Assembly (NCBI RefSeq): GCF_900102195.1
Contig: NZ_FNBE01000016.1
Location: forward strand, 107,450-171,449
Reading direction: 5' to 3'
Length of the DNA stretch: 64,000 bases
Source: Pseudonocardia oroxyli
Lineage (GTDB): Bacteria; Actinomycetota; Actinomycetes; Mycobacteriales; Pseudonocardiaceae
Within the stretch, counting starts at the first letter, position 1; each line of letters starts with the position of its first letter. Below the pieces are notes generated by a model that was not told the DNA's origin, did no database searches, and worked only from the letters and a program-made list of their open reading frames with translations. Shown here in pieces: positions 40,923-49,498 of the stretch. Made by a program: the position numbers and the translations under genes.

Positions 40923-43900
40923 TCATCGGCGCAGCTCGGCCGGGGCGGGCACCGGCCACGAGAGCGTGGTGGCGTCCGCGGTGGTGGTGATGGTGGGTGC
41001 GAACGGCGGTCGCTGCGCCCGGAGCCAGGAGTCGGTGCCGGCGTCCACCGGGGGGAGGACGACGACGTGGCGGGGCAGCGCCGCCGTCTCGCCGGGGACG
41101 GTGGGCAGGTCCGTGACGGTGACCGGTCCGAGGCGGGTCAGGCCGGCCAGCACGGCGAGAGCCCGGACGTCCACGGCGCCGGTGCGCAGCGTCTCCCGCA
41201 CCTCGGGGCCGGTGAGCAGCCGAGGGTTGGTCGCGAGCTGAGCCCCGGCGGGACCGGACGCGGTGGCGGAGTCGTCGGCGATCCGGACGTTCAGCGGACC
41301 GAACCTGGCGAGGTCCTGCTCGCTCGTCGACGCGGACACGGCCAGTGGACCGCCCGGGTCGAGGCGCTCGGCGGGGATCCCCCCGCGGACCAGGTTCGAC
41401 CAGGTCCCGGCAGGCACGGCCACGCCCGTGCTCGGGTCGGTGGCCGTGGCGAGCCAGGCCGCGAGCGCGCGATGACCGGGATCCGCCGCGGCCGGGCGGA
41501 GGTCGACGGTGAGCGTCACGACCGCCAGCCAGCCGGCCAGCGTCACACCGACGACACCGGCGAGCACCGCGGGACGGGGCCGCAGCGAGCGCAGGCGTGC
41601 CGCGAGGGCGGCGGGTCCGGAGCCGCCGGACGTGCGCGCCCGCCGCATCGCGACCAGGCCGAGGACGACCGCGACCGGCAACACAGCGAGGACGGCCGCG
41701 GTCACGAGCCCGACGAGGATCGCGACCACCCCGAGCACGAGGGGCAGCGCCCTGCGAACCCCGAACGACGAGTCGTCGCGTCCGCGGGCCCGCGTGGGCG
41801 ACCGGCGGAGCGGCGCGGCCTGCGGTGCTGGACCGAGACTGCACAGCGCGGCACCCGCGGCGAGCCAGGCCAGACCGAGCGGGACCGGGCCCAGGGCCGC
41901 GCCGACCGCCGCGACCGCAGGCAGGGCCGCGACCAGGGCGAACACCATGGCCACGAGCGCGAGGACCACCGGCATCCGCCGCGCGGCGACGATCACCCCG
42001 AGCACCGTGACGGCGGCGGCCAGCAGCGCGAGCTCCCGCGCACCCGACACCAGGTCCGCGTGGCGCTCGAACGCGCCGGTGAGCTGCGCGTACCCGGTCA
42101 GCTGCAGTCGCGTGGCCCAGTCGCCCGCACCGGTGGCGGGAGCGGTCAGGCCGCGCAGCGCCGCGTACGCGCCGTCGAGCAGCGGACCCTCGGCAGCGGT
42201 CGCCGGGGTGCGGACCGCGGCGAGCGCGACCGCACCCACCGCGGCGAGCCCGGTGAGGATCGCGGCGGCCGCGGCGAGCCGGCGACGCGCGACCCGGGGG
42301 CGCCGTAGCGGCCGCACCACGCGGTCCTCATCGGGCCGCGGCTCGGGGCCGGGCGGCCCGCCGCCCTGCCGTGGGATCACCGTCTGCGCGGCCGGTTCCT
42401 CGGTGACCTCCAGGGCCGGATTGCCCCGCCACCGCGAGCCCGCGGCGGCCTCGGAGCCCTTCATCACGAAGCTGTCCGCGTCGACCACCACACGGTCGCC
42501 GAGGCGGGCGCCGTAGTGGACGAAGGCGTTCGGCCCCACCGTGACCCCGGCGCCGAGCACGGTGGTGTCGGAGGTGAAGACGGCGTCCTCGAGCGAGTGG
42601 CACTGGATGATCACGCCGGCGTTCAGGGTGGCGTGGTCGCCGATGGTCACGAGGGTCTTCTCCGGGACGGTCATGCCGTCGTCGAACACCTTGCGGCCCA
42701 TGCGGACCCCGCCGAGGCGCCACAGGACGCTCTTGAACGGGGTGCCGTCGAACAGGCCGAGCAGGCTGATCCGGCTGAGCTTCCACAGCCGTTCGTGGCG
42801 CCAGTAGTAGGGCGTGTAGATCGAGCAGAATCGGGGGCGCAGCCTGCGGAAACCCATGGCCGCACGCTCGACGGCGATCGGGAACAGTGCCGTGAACACC
42901 GCGGTGGCGGACAGCGCGACGGCGATCGCGTACACGCCGAGTGTCGGCGCCAGGTGGGTGAGCGCGGCGGCGGCGATCAGGCCGGTGCCGTACAGCGCCA
43001 GGATGCGCTGCAGCAGGAACGCGCCCATCGTCGCGAGGTTGGAGCGGTTCTTGCGGGGCAGCGCACGCTCGCGCTCGGCCCTGGTCACCTCGACGTCCCG
43101 GTCCGAGGATCGGGGGATCTCGAAGGCGGGGGAGCCCAGAAGGCCGGTGTTCCGGCGCGGCGGCCCGTCGATCGGCACCATCACCTTGGTCGCCAGCAGC
43201 ACGTTGTCCCCGGCCCGGCTGCCCGACGGGACGACCACGTTGTTGCCCACGAAGTTGCGCTCGCCGACCGTCGCCGGGGTGACGACGAAGGAGGAGGCCG
43301 AGTACTCGGCGTTGGCGACCGACAGGCCGTCGGACACCAGGGTGCCGGTGCCGACCCGGACGTGGAGCGGGGAGTCGTGCTTCACCGCGAGGCCGAAGTT
43401 CGAGCCGGTCTGCTCGACCGGGCGCAGGTCGTAGCCGATCATCCGCAGGAATCCGACGATGTACGAGCTGTCCCCGAGGAGGTCGTTGAACAGCCGGGAG
43501 TTGCTCAGCCGTCCCAGCGCGCGATGACCGGCCCAGTGCACGCCGTAGAGCGGGTACACGGTCCCGGCGGTGACGGCCCGATGAAGCACCAGCGGAGCGA
43601 GAAGCGCCACGAGCAGGCGCAGCACCATCGCGCCGAGGACGACGGCGGTGCATGCGACCAGCAGCCCGAGCGCGAAACCGGGGGCGGCGAAGGTGAGGGC
43701 GCGGCCCTCGGGCACGAACGCGGTCTCGACCCACAGGTAGACGGCAGGGAGCAGCACGTAGAGCACCGCGACGGCGGCGGGCCCGGACACCAGGGCGAGC
43801 ACGGCGAGCTGGAACAGCCCGTACCCGGCCCGGCGGCGGCCGGTGACCGGGCGGGGCGGGACGCCGCCGAAGTCGGTGTCGGTCTCCTCGGCGGGGGAGC

Positions 43901-46484
43901 CGTGCACACGCCGTCCCGCGGGGACGACCTGCCCGGCCCGCAGCGAGGAGGCGTGGCCCAGCTGGGCGTGGTCGCCCAGGGCGGTGTCGACGTCGAGCAC
44001 CGCGGCCTCGCCGACGACCGCGCCGCGGCCGAGGGTGATCCGCCCGGTGCGGATGCGGCCGGACTCGGCGTGGTGGCCGGTCAGCACGGCGTCCCGCCGG
44101 ACGACGGCGTGCTCGCCGATCTCGATCAGGTCGGCGTGCACGAGGGGGAGCCGGGCGAACACGGTGGCACCGCGCCCGATCCGCGCGCCGAGCATCCGCA
44201 GGTAGCCGACGTAGAGCGGGGAGCCGACGAACAGCCGGGCAGGGGAAGCCCGCAGCACGGTCCGCACGATCCAGAACCGCAGGTAGCGCGCGCCCCAGAT
44301 CGGGAAGGTCGCCGGGCGGGCGCGTCCCAGAACCGCCCATTTGACCCCGACCGGAAGCAGGGTCAGGGCGGTGACGGTGCCGAGGGCGACCGCGGCGGCC
44401 CGCAGATAGCCGTCGAGCACGCCGGTGGAGGCGGCGACGACGGTGTAGCCGAGCACCAGCAGCACGGCGGCCAGAGCCAGGCCGGCGAGCAGCACGCCTG
44501 CCTGCGCGGCCCCGCAGAGCACGTACTGCCAGGTGGGGGCCACGTGGATCGGCCGCTCGCGGGTCTCGCCGCGGGCGGCGACGCCCCGCAGGGACCCGGC
44601 GAGGTCGCGCACCGTCGGCTGGAGGTACAGGTCCTTGGTCCCGATCGGGGGGAGCGTCGGGTCGGTACGCAGCCGGGCGCTGAGCTGGGCGACCAGCAGC
44701 GAGCTCATGCCGAGGTCGACGAACAGGTCCGCGGTGGCCGAGACCCGCTCGATCCCCAGGTGCGTCGCCACGGCGGCGGCCAGGGTCTCCTCGAGCGGGC
44801 CCTCCGGTGCGACGTAGTCGGCGACGGTGCCACCCGTCCGGCGCGCTCCGCTCGGCGCGGGCAGGTTCTTCCGATCCGCCTTGTCGCTGGGCAGCATCGG
44901 GATCAGGTCGAGGCGCTCGAGGTAGGCCGGGACCATGTAGGCCGGGAGCCGGTCGCGCAGTGTGGCCAGCAGCATGTCCTCGTCGAGGAGCGCCCCGCGG
45001 CGAACGGTGTAGTAGGCGACGAGCTCGACCGTACCGGCGACGGGCTCGTAGGTGTCGACGACCGCCTGGCCCACCCCGAGGACCTCCAGCAGCACGGACT
45101 CGATCTCGGTGAGCTCGATCCGGTAGCCGCGGATCTTGACCTGCGTGTCGATCCGGCCGAGGTACTCGACGCGCAGCCCGTCGGTGATCCGGCCGAGGTC
45201 CCCGGTGCGGTAGATCTGCCGCGACGGATTGTCCGGCAGCCCGACGGGGTCGGGCACGAAGGCCTTCGCCGTCGCGTCGGGGCGGTTGAGGTAGCCGGGG
45301 GACAGGCACACCCCGCCGATGGCGATCTCACCGACCTCGCCGGGGGGCAACACGGTGTCGGAGTCCTCGGCCAGGACGACCACCGAGTAGGTCGGCAGCG
45401 GCACCCCGATGGTCACCGGCTGCGAGGGGTCCACCGTGGTCCAGGTCGCGGTGACGGTGGCCTCGGTGGGGCCGTAGGTGTTGAGGAACCGGCGCCCCGG
45501 GCGGTGCCAGCGGGTCACGATGTCCTGCGGGCACGCCTCCCCGGACACCAGCAGGAACCGCAGGTCGGGCAGCTCGTCGGTCACGGTCGCGAGCAGGGTC
45601 GGCACGCAGCACAGCGCGGTCACCCGCTCCTCGCGCAGGAACTCCGCGAGCTCGTCACCGAGCAGGTTGCGGCCCGGCTTCGGGACGAGTGTGGCCCCCA
45701 GCGCCCAGGCGACCCAGATCTCCTCGACCGAGAAGTCGAAGGCCGGCGTGAGGCCCTGGTACATCCGGTCGTCCGGGCGCACGCCGTAGACCTCGGCCGC
45801 GACCCGGACGAAGTTGACGATGCTCGCCTGCTCGATGGGCACGCCCTTGGGCCTGCCCGTCGTGCCGGACGTGTAGACGACGTACGCGAGCTCGTCCGCC
45901 GGGACGCCGACGGATCCCGCCGGGAGCCGTCCGGGGTCCAGGGACTCGATCCGCTCCCGTTCCCGGTCCAGTGCGACGGTCTGGGCGCCCGCCCCCGCGG
46001 TGCGCTCGGCCAGGTGCGACACGGTCAGGATCAGCTCGACGCCGGCGTCACCGGCGATGAAGGAGACGCGGTCCGCGGGGGTGCCCGGGTCGAGGGGGAC
46101 GTAGGCCGCGTGGAGCTTGAGCACGGCGAGCATGCCCGCATAGACCCACACCGGGTCGTCGAGCAGCAGGCCGACCCGCGCGCCGGGCAGCACGCCGTAG
46201 CCGCGCAGGAACCGCGCGACCCGATTGGCCAGGGCGTCGAGCTGTGGGTAGGTCACCGCGAGGTCGCGGCGGGAGACCGCGAGCCGGCTCCCCTCGCCCG
46301 CGGCGACGAGCCGGTCGCAGGTCGCCTCGAACACGTGGTGCAGCCGCTCGCCCGGAGACCACCGCAGGGTCGGGTCCTGCAACCCGGCGAGCAGGACGCC
46401 GCTGCCGTCGAGGACGGCGGCGGGCTCGACGTCCCGGGTCCGGACCTGCGGGAACGGGACCGTCCGCTCCTCGACGGCGCTCAC
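40923..46484 (-). CDS. Pls/PosA-family membrane nonribosomal peptide synthetase
   Basis: An 1853-residue protein. Residues 1 to ~560 are a full adenylation domain: YVVYTSGTTGRPKGV, YQGLTPAFDFSVEEIW, NTYGPTEATVTATW, YRTGDLGR, IDTQVKIRGYRIELTEIE and the Lys end LPSDKADRKNLP. A thiolation domain follows with its Ser in VDLGMSSLLVAQL (about 600). From ~650 on, membrane helices alternate with soluble hexapeptide-repeat-like domains as in epsilon-poly-lysine synthetase. The last ~500 residues, beyond that layout, add about eight more helices and a probable extracytoplasmic domain. No classical HHxxxDG condensation motif or thioesterase is seen. GTG 46484 overlaps the aminotransferase stop. It probably builds a homopolymer of one amino acid and passes it through the membrane; diaminobutyrate is the likely monomer. 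Confidence 0.85.
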   Translation of the reverse strand: MSAVEERTVPFPQVRTRDVEPAAVLDGSGVLLAGLQDPTLRWSPGERLHHVFEATCDRLVAAGEGSRLAVSRRDLAVTYPQLDALANRVARFLRGYGVLPGARVGLLLDDPVWVYAGMLAVLKLHAAYVPLDPGTPADRVSFIAGDAGVELILTVSHLAERTAGAGAQTVALDRERERIESLDPGRLPAGSVGVPADELAYVVYTSGTTGRPKGVPIEQASIVNFVRVAAEVYGVRPDDRMYQGLTPAFDFSVEEIWVAWALGATLVPKPGRNLLGDELAEFLREERVTALCCVPTLLATVTDELPDLRFLLVSGEACPQDIVTRWHRPGRRFLNTYGPTEATVTATWTTVDPSQPVTIGVPLPTYSVVVLAEDSDTVLPPGEVGEIAIGGVCLSPGYLNRPDATAKAFVPDPVGLPDNPSRQIYRTGDLGRITDGLRVEYLGRIDTQVKIRGYRIELTEIESVLLEVLGVGQAVVDTYEPVAGTVELVAYYTVRRGALLDEDMLLATLRDRLPAYMVPAYLERLDLIPMLPSDKADRKNLPAPSGARRTGGTVADYVAPEGPLEETLAAAVATHLGIERVSATADLFVDLGMSSLLVAQLSARLRTDPTLPPIGTKDLYLQPTVRDLAGSLRGVAARGETRERPIHVAPTWQYVLCGAAQAGVLLAGLALAAVLLVLGYTVVAASTGVLDGYLRAAAVALGTVTALTLLPVGVKWAVLGRARPATFPIWGARYLRFWIVRTVLRASPARLFVGSPLYVGYLRMLGARIGRGATVFARLPLVHADLIEIGEHAVVRRDAVLTGHHAESGRIRTGRITLGRGAVVGEAAVLDVDTALGDHAQLGHASSLRAGQVVPAGRRVHGSPAEETDTDFGGVPPRPVTGRRRAGYGLFQLAVLALVSGPAAVAVLYVLLPAVYLWVETAFVPEGRALTFAAPGFALGLLVACTAVVLGAMVLRLLVALLAPLVLHRAVTAGTVYPLYGVHWAGHRALGRLSNSRLFNDLLGDSSYIVGFLRMIGYDLRPVEQTGSNFGLAVKHDSPLHVRVGTGTLVSDGLSVANAEYSASSFVVTPATVGERNFVGNNVVVPSGSRAGDNVLLATKVMVPIDGPPRRNTGLLGSPAFEIPRSSDRDVEVTRAERERALPRKNRSNLATMGAFLLQRILALYGTGLIAAAALTHLAPTLGVYAIAVALSATAVFTALFPIAVERAAMGFRRLRPRFCSIYTPYYWRHERLWKLSRISLLGLFDGTPFKSVLWRLGGVRMGRKVFDDGMTVPEKTLVTIGDHATLNAGVIIQCHSLEDAVFTSDTTVLGAGVTVGPNAFVHYGARLGDRVVVDADSFVMKGSEAAAGSRWRGNPALEVTEEPAAQTVIPRQGGGPPGPEPRPDEDRVVRPLRRPRVARRRLAAAAAILTGLAAVGAVALAAVRTPATAAEGPLLDGAYAALRGLTAPATGAGDWATRLQLTGYAQLTGAFERHADLVSGARELALLAAAVTVLGVIVAARRMPVVLALVAMVFALVAALPAVAAVGAALGPVPLGLAWLAAGAALCSLGPAPQAAPLRRSPTRARGRDDSSFGVRRALPLVLGVVAILVGLVTAAVLAVLPVAVVLGLVAMRRARTSGGSGPAALAARLRSLRPRPAVLAGVVGVTLAGWLAVVTLTVDLRPAAADPGHRALAAWLATATDPSTGVAVPAGTWSNLVRGGIPAERLDPGGPLAVSASTSEQDLARFGPLNVRIADDSATASGPAGAQLATNPRLLTGPEVRETLRTGAVDVRALAVLAGLTRLGPVTVTDLPTVPGETAALPRHVVVLPPVDAGTDSWLRAQRPPFAPTITTTADATTLSWPVPAPAELRR

Positions 46485-47767
46485 AGCGCCACCGAGGTAC
46501 GGATCGAGGCGTTCGCGGCCTCCTCGAGGATGTCGAGGCCGCGGGCCAGCAGCGCGTCCGGCGTGGTCAGCGGGGCGAGCACCTTGACCACCTCGTCGGA
46601 GGCGCCGGAGGTCTCCACGATCAGACCGTGCTCACCCGCCCGTCGACACACCTCGGCGGCCAGGCCGCCGTATCCGACGTCGACGCCCTGCATCATCCCG
46701 CGCCCCTTCACGCGGGCGCCCGGAACGGTCGTCGCGATGCGTTCCAACCGTTCCCGGACGAGCGCCGAGCGCCGGGCCACATCGGACCCGAGGCCGTCGT
46801 CGGACCAGAACTTCTCCAACGCCACCCGGGCGGTGACGAAGGCGTGGGCGTTGCCGCGGAAGGTGCCGTTGTGCTCGCCGGGGGACCAGGCATCCCATTC
46901 CGGGGCGATCAGCACGATCGCCATCGGCAGTCCGAACCCGGAGATCGATTTGGACAGCACGATGAGATCCGGGGTGACGCCGATCGGGTCGGTGCTCAGG
47001 AAGCTGCCGGTCCGCCCGCAGCCCGCCTGGACGTCGTCGAGGATCAGGGCGGCGCTGTGCTCGCGGGCGATCCCGGCGATGCGGCGCAGCCACTGCGGCG
47101 AGGCCGCGGTGAGCCCACCCTCACCCTGGACGCTCTCCAGCAGCACCGCCGCGGGCGCGTCGACGCCGCTGGACCCGTCGGCCAGCAGCCGCTCCAGCAG
47201 CGCGGCCGAGTCCAGACCGTCGAGGTAACCGTCGTAGGGCAGCCGGGTCACGTCCGGCAGCGACACCGCGCCACCGAGGCGGTGATGGCGGTTCCCGGTC
47301 GCGGCGAGCGCGCCGGCGGAGACGCCGTGGAAGCCGTTGGTGAAGGCGACCACGTTGCGCCGCCCGGTCACCTTCCGGGCCAGCTTCAGCGCCGCCTCGA
47401 CGCCGTTGGTGCCGGTCGGCCCGGTGAACTGGACCCGGTGGGTCATGCCGCGCGGCACCAGCACGAGCCGCTCGAAGGACTCCAGGAAGGCGCTCTTCGC
47501 GCTGGTGTGCAGGTCCAGCCCGTGGGCGATGCCGCCACGACGGATGTGTGCCACCAGGGCGTCGGCCATGTCCGGGTCGTTGTGGCCGTAGTTGAGCGCC
47601 CCCGCGCCCGCCAGGAAGTCGATGTACTCCCGTCCCACCGAGTCCCGCACGACGCTCCCCGCCGCCGTGTCGAACTCCATCGCGTAGTGCCGGCAGTAGC
47701 TCCGTACCTCCGACTCGCGTCGGGCGTAGACGGCGCTGTCCGCCGAGAGTGTCCGGTTGCTCCCCAT
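46481..47767 (-). CDS. Diaminobutyrate-2-oxoglutarate aminotransferase (EctB-like)
   Basis: A 428-residue class III PLP aminotransferase. Motifs: FLAGAGALNYGHNDP, FTGPTGTNGVEAALKLARKVTG, the Asp of LILDDVQAGCGRTG, and the PLP Lys in IVLSKSISGFGLPMA; these are EctB/DAT-type sequences. It makes L-2,4-diaminobutyrate from aspartate semialdehyde and glutamate. No ectA or ectC is adjacent, so ectoine synthesis is not indicated. Its stop overlaps the start of the Pls-type NRPS, tying the product directly to that enzyme. ATG 47767 gives the normal family length; the frame is open further upstream without similarity. Confidence 0.9.
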   Translation of the reverse strand: MGSNRTLSADSAVYARRESEVRSYCRHYAMEFDTAAGSVVRDSVGREYIDFLAGAGALNYGHNDPDMADALVAHIRRGGIAHGLDLHTSAKSAFLESFERLVLVPRGMTHRVQFTGPTGTNGVEAALKLARKVTGRRNVVAFTNGFHGVSAGALAATGNRHHRLGGAVSLPDVTRLPYDGYLDGLDSAALLERLLADGSSGVDAPAAVLLESVQGEGGLTAASPQWLRRIAGIAREHSAALILDDVQAGCGRTGSFLSTDPIGVTPDLIVLSKSISGFGLPMAIVLIAPEWDAWSPGEHNGTFRGNAHAFVTARVALEKFWSDDGLGSDVARRSALVRERLERIATTVPGARVKGRGMMQGVDVGYGGLAAEVCRRAGEHGLIVETSGASDEVVKVLAPLTTPDALLARGLDILEEAANASIRTSVAL

Positions 47768-47812
47768 GTGGTTGTCTACGTCACGAACGGGGGGTCCGGT
47801 TCGACGAACGGT

Positions 47813-47824
47813 CGAGAAATCTCG
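47813..47824. promoter_or_regulatory. Inverted repeat CGAGA-AA-TCTCG in divergent promoter region
   Basis: A perfect 5-base palindrome in the 159-base region between the divergent aminotransferase and M1-peptidase starts. It may be a shared operator. No clear -10/-35 pair was assigned. Confidence 0.3.
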
Positions 47825-47926
47825 CCGAGAGTGTCGGGCGACCGGTGAACGCACGCCGGCCCCGGCCCGTATCACTGCGGGGTGAACCGGATGGGCGCTG
47901 CGTTCGGATGTACGGGGGAGGTGGGC

Positions 47927-49324
47927 ATGAAACGGATCCGGGTGATCGCGATGGCGATGATCCTGACCGGGGCGGCGGCCTGCGCCGGGGCCCCAGCGGC
48001 TCCCGCGGCACCGGGGGGCTATGGCACCACCCTGTGGGCCGAGCGCCCGGTGGTGGAGCTGGCCTTCGACGTCGCTCCCGGGCTGGACCGGGTGGCCGGG
48101 CGGGAGACCGTGCGGTTCACCCCAGACGCCCCGATCTGTGAGCTGGTGTTCCGCGCGTGGCCGAACAACCCGACCACGTCCGCCACCGGTGCATCGCTCG
48201 TGGTCGACCGGGCGAGCGTCGACGGAGCCGGGGTCAGCCCTCGGGTCGAGGCGGCCGGGGCTCCGGCCGGTGCACCCGGCACCCTCGTCGAGCTGCCGCT
48301 GCCGCAGTGCGCCGATCCTGGCCGGACGGTCACGGCCGAGCTGGACTTCACCCTCACCCTGGGCGCAGACGCCGACGAACGGGTCGGCCACTCACCCTCG
48401 ACCGAGACCGCCTGGTTCGGCTCCGGATTCCCCCTCCTCGCCTGGGAACGCGGCCGAGGATGGGCCCGAGACGACGCGGTCACCATCAACGGCGAGACCG
48501 CGACCAGCGAGGCCTTCCGACTCACCGATCTCACCGTCACCGCCCCCGAGGGATATCGGGTGAGCGGGGTGGGCAGGCCGGAACCGCAGGACTCCACCAC
48601 CGTGCACCGGTTCAGCGCGGACGCCGTCCGAGACGTCACCGTCGGCGTCGGACGTTACGACCTGCTCGAGCGCGACGTCGACGGGGTCGCGCTGCACGTC
48701 GCCACCCCCAGCGCCGGAACCCGGACCGACCCGGAGCGCTGGGCCGAGGAGGCCGCGTCGGCGCTGGGCAGGCTGACCGCCCTCTTCGGCCCGTACCCCT
48801 ACGAGGACCTCTGGGTCACCGTCACCCCGGGCCAGAGCGACGGCACGGAGTTCCCCACCGCGCTGCAGTTCGGGGACGTCCGGCAGCGCGAGCTGGCCGG
48901 GCTGGTCCCGCACGAGCTCGCCCACCAGTGGTTCTACGCCCTCGTCGGCAACAACCAGGCCCGCGACCCGTGGCTCGACGAGTCCCTGGCGACCTACGGC
49001 GAAGCCCTCGCCGGCGGCGACCTGGACTACTACCGCGACCCGGGCACCTCGGGCCGCGTCGACGGACGGATGGGCGAGCCCATGTCCTACTGGGCCGAGA
49101 ACGGCGGCTTCGACCGCTACACCAGCGCCGTCTACGACCAGGGCGCCGCGACGCTGCTCGCCGCCCGGGACCGGGTGGGCGCGGAGGCGTTCGACGAGGC
49201 CGTCCGCGGCTACGTGCGGGCGAACGCGCACCGCGTGGCCACCCCGACCGACCTCGCCGCCGCCCTCCAGGCGTACCCGGAGGCGGTCGAGATCCTGGAC
49301 CGCGCCGGCGCGGTCCAGGGGTAG
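47927..49324 (+). CDS. M1-family zinc metallopeptidase, secreted lipoprotein
   Basis: A 465-residue exported protein. Lipobox-type signal (MILTGAAAC, Cys21), an N-terminal beta domain, and the M1 catalytic region: LVPHELAHQWFYALVGN with downstream WLDESLATYGE, giving the HExxH-(18)-E zinc site. The GxMEN-like aminopeptidase motif is replaced by GTEFPTALQF, which is normal in this actinobacterial subgroup. It starts at ATG 47927 after GGGGGAGG. It is divergent from the aminotransferase-NRPS operon. An M1-type peptidase is known as the epsilon-poly-lysine-degrading enzyme of a producer strain, so a role in trimming or turnover of the cationic polymer is plausible. Confidence 0.88.
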   Translation: MKRIRVIAMAMILTGAAACAGAPAAPAAPGGYGTTLWAERPVVELAFDVAPGLDRVAGRETVRFTPDAPICELVFRAWPNNPTTSATGASLVVDRASVDGAGVSPRVEAAGAPAGAPGTLVELPLPQCADPGRTVTAELDFTLTLGADADERVGHSPSTETAWFGSGFPLLAWERGRGWARDDAVTINGETATSEAFRLTDLTVTAPEGYRVSGVGRPEPQDSTTVHRFSADAVRDVTVGVGRYDLLERDVDGVALHVATPSAGTRTDPERWAEEAASALGRLTALFGPYPYEDLWVTVTPGQSDGTEFPTALQFGDVRQRELAGLVPHELAHQWFYALVGNNQARDPWLDESLATYGEALAGGDLDYYRDPGTSGRVDGRMGEPMSYWAENGGFDRYTSAVYDQGAATLLAARDRVGAEAFDEAVRGYVRANAHRVATPTDLAAALQAYPEAVEILDRAGAVQG

Positions 49325-49354
49325 CTCTCGCCGGTCGGTCATCCCGCCAGTGCC

Positions 49355-49380
49355 GTCCTCGAAGAGGAACGGTCGAGGAC
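49355..49380. terminator. Hairpin between convergent peptidase and phosphatase genes
   Basis: GTCCTCG and CGAGGAC arms enclose a 12-base loop in the 174-base gap between two convergent genes. The remaining gap, read on the minus strand, continues an open frame of about 50 codons one base off the phosphatase, possibly a lost extension of it. Confidence 0.4.
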
Positions 49381-49498
49381 GAGCCGGGAGACGGCGGCCG
49401 GTGTCGCAGCGTCCAAGCGCCGGACCGCGGCGCCGGGGCCGAGCCACCGCCCGGCGAGGTCGAGACTGCGAGGTCGAGGGCTCGGCGGCGCCGGCAGG

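Noticed and set aside
40923..46484. A siderophore or ordinary peptide NRPS
   Set aside because: There is one A and one T domain, no recognisable condensation HHxxxDG or thioesterase, and many membrane segments with hexapeptide-like domains, which fits the Pls/PosA type.
42516..47228. A 1570-codon open frame on the plus strand opposite the NRPS gene
   Set aside because: It is a G+C-driven shadow: its peptide is rich in Arg, Gly, His and Asp without any domain, while the minus strand encodes recognisable enzymes throughout.
46481..47767. Ectoine biosynthesis
   Set aside because: Only an EctB-like gene is present; ectA and ectC are absent and the gene is coupled to an NRPS.
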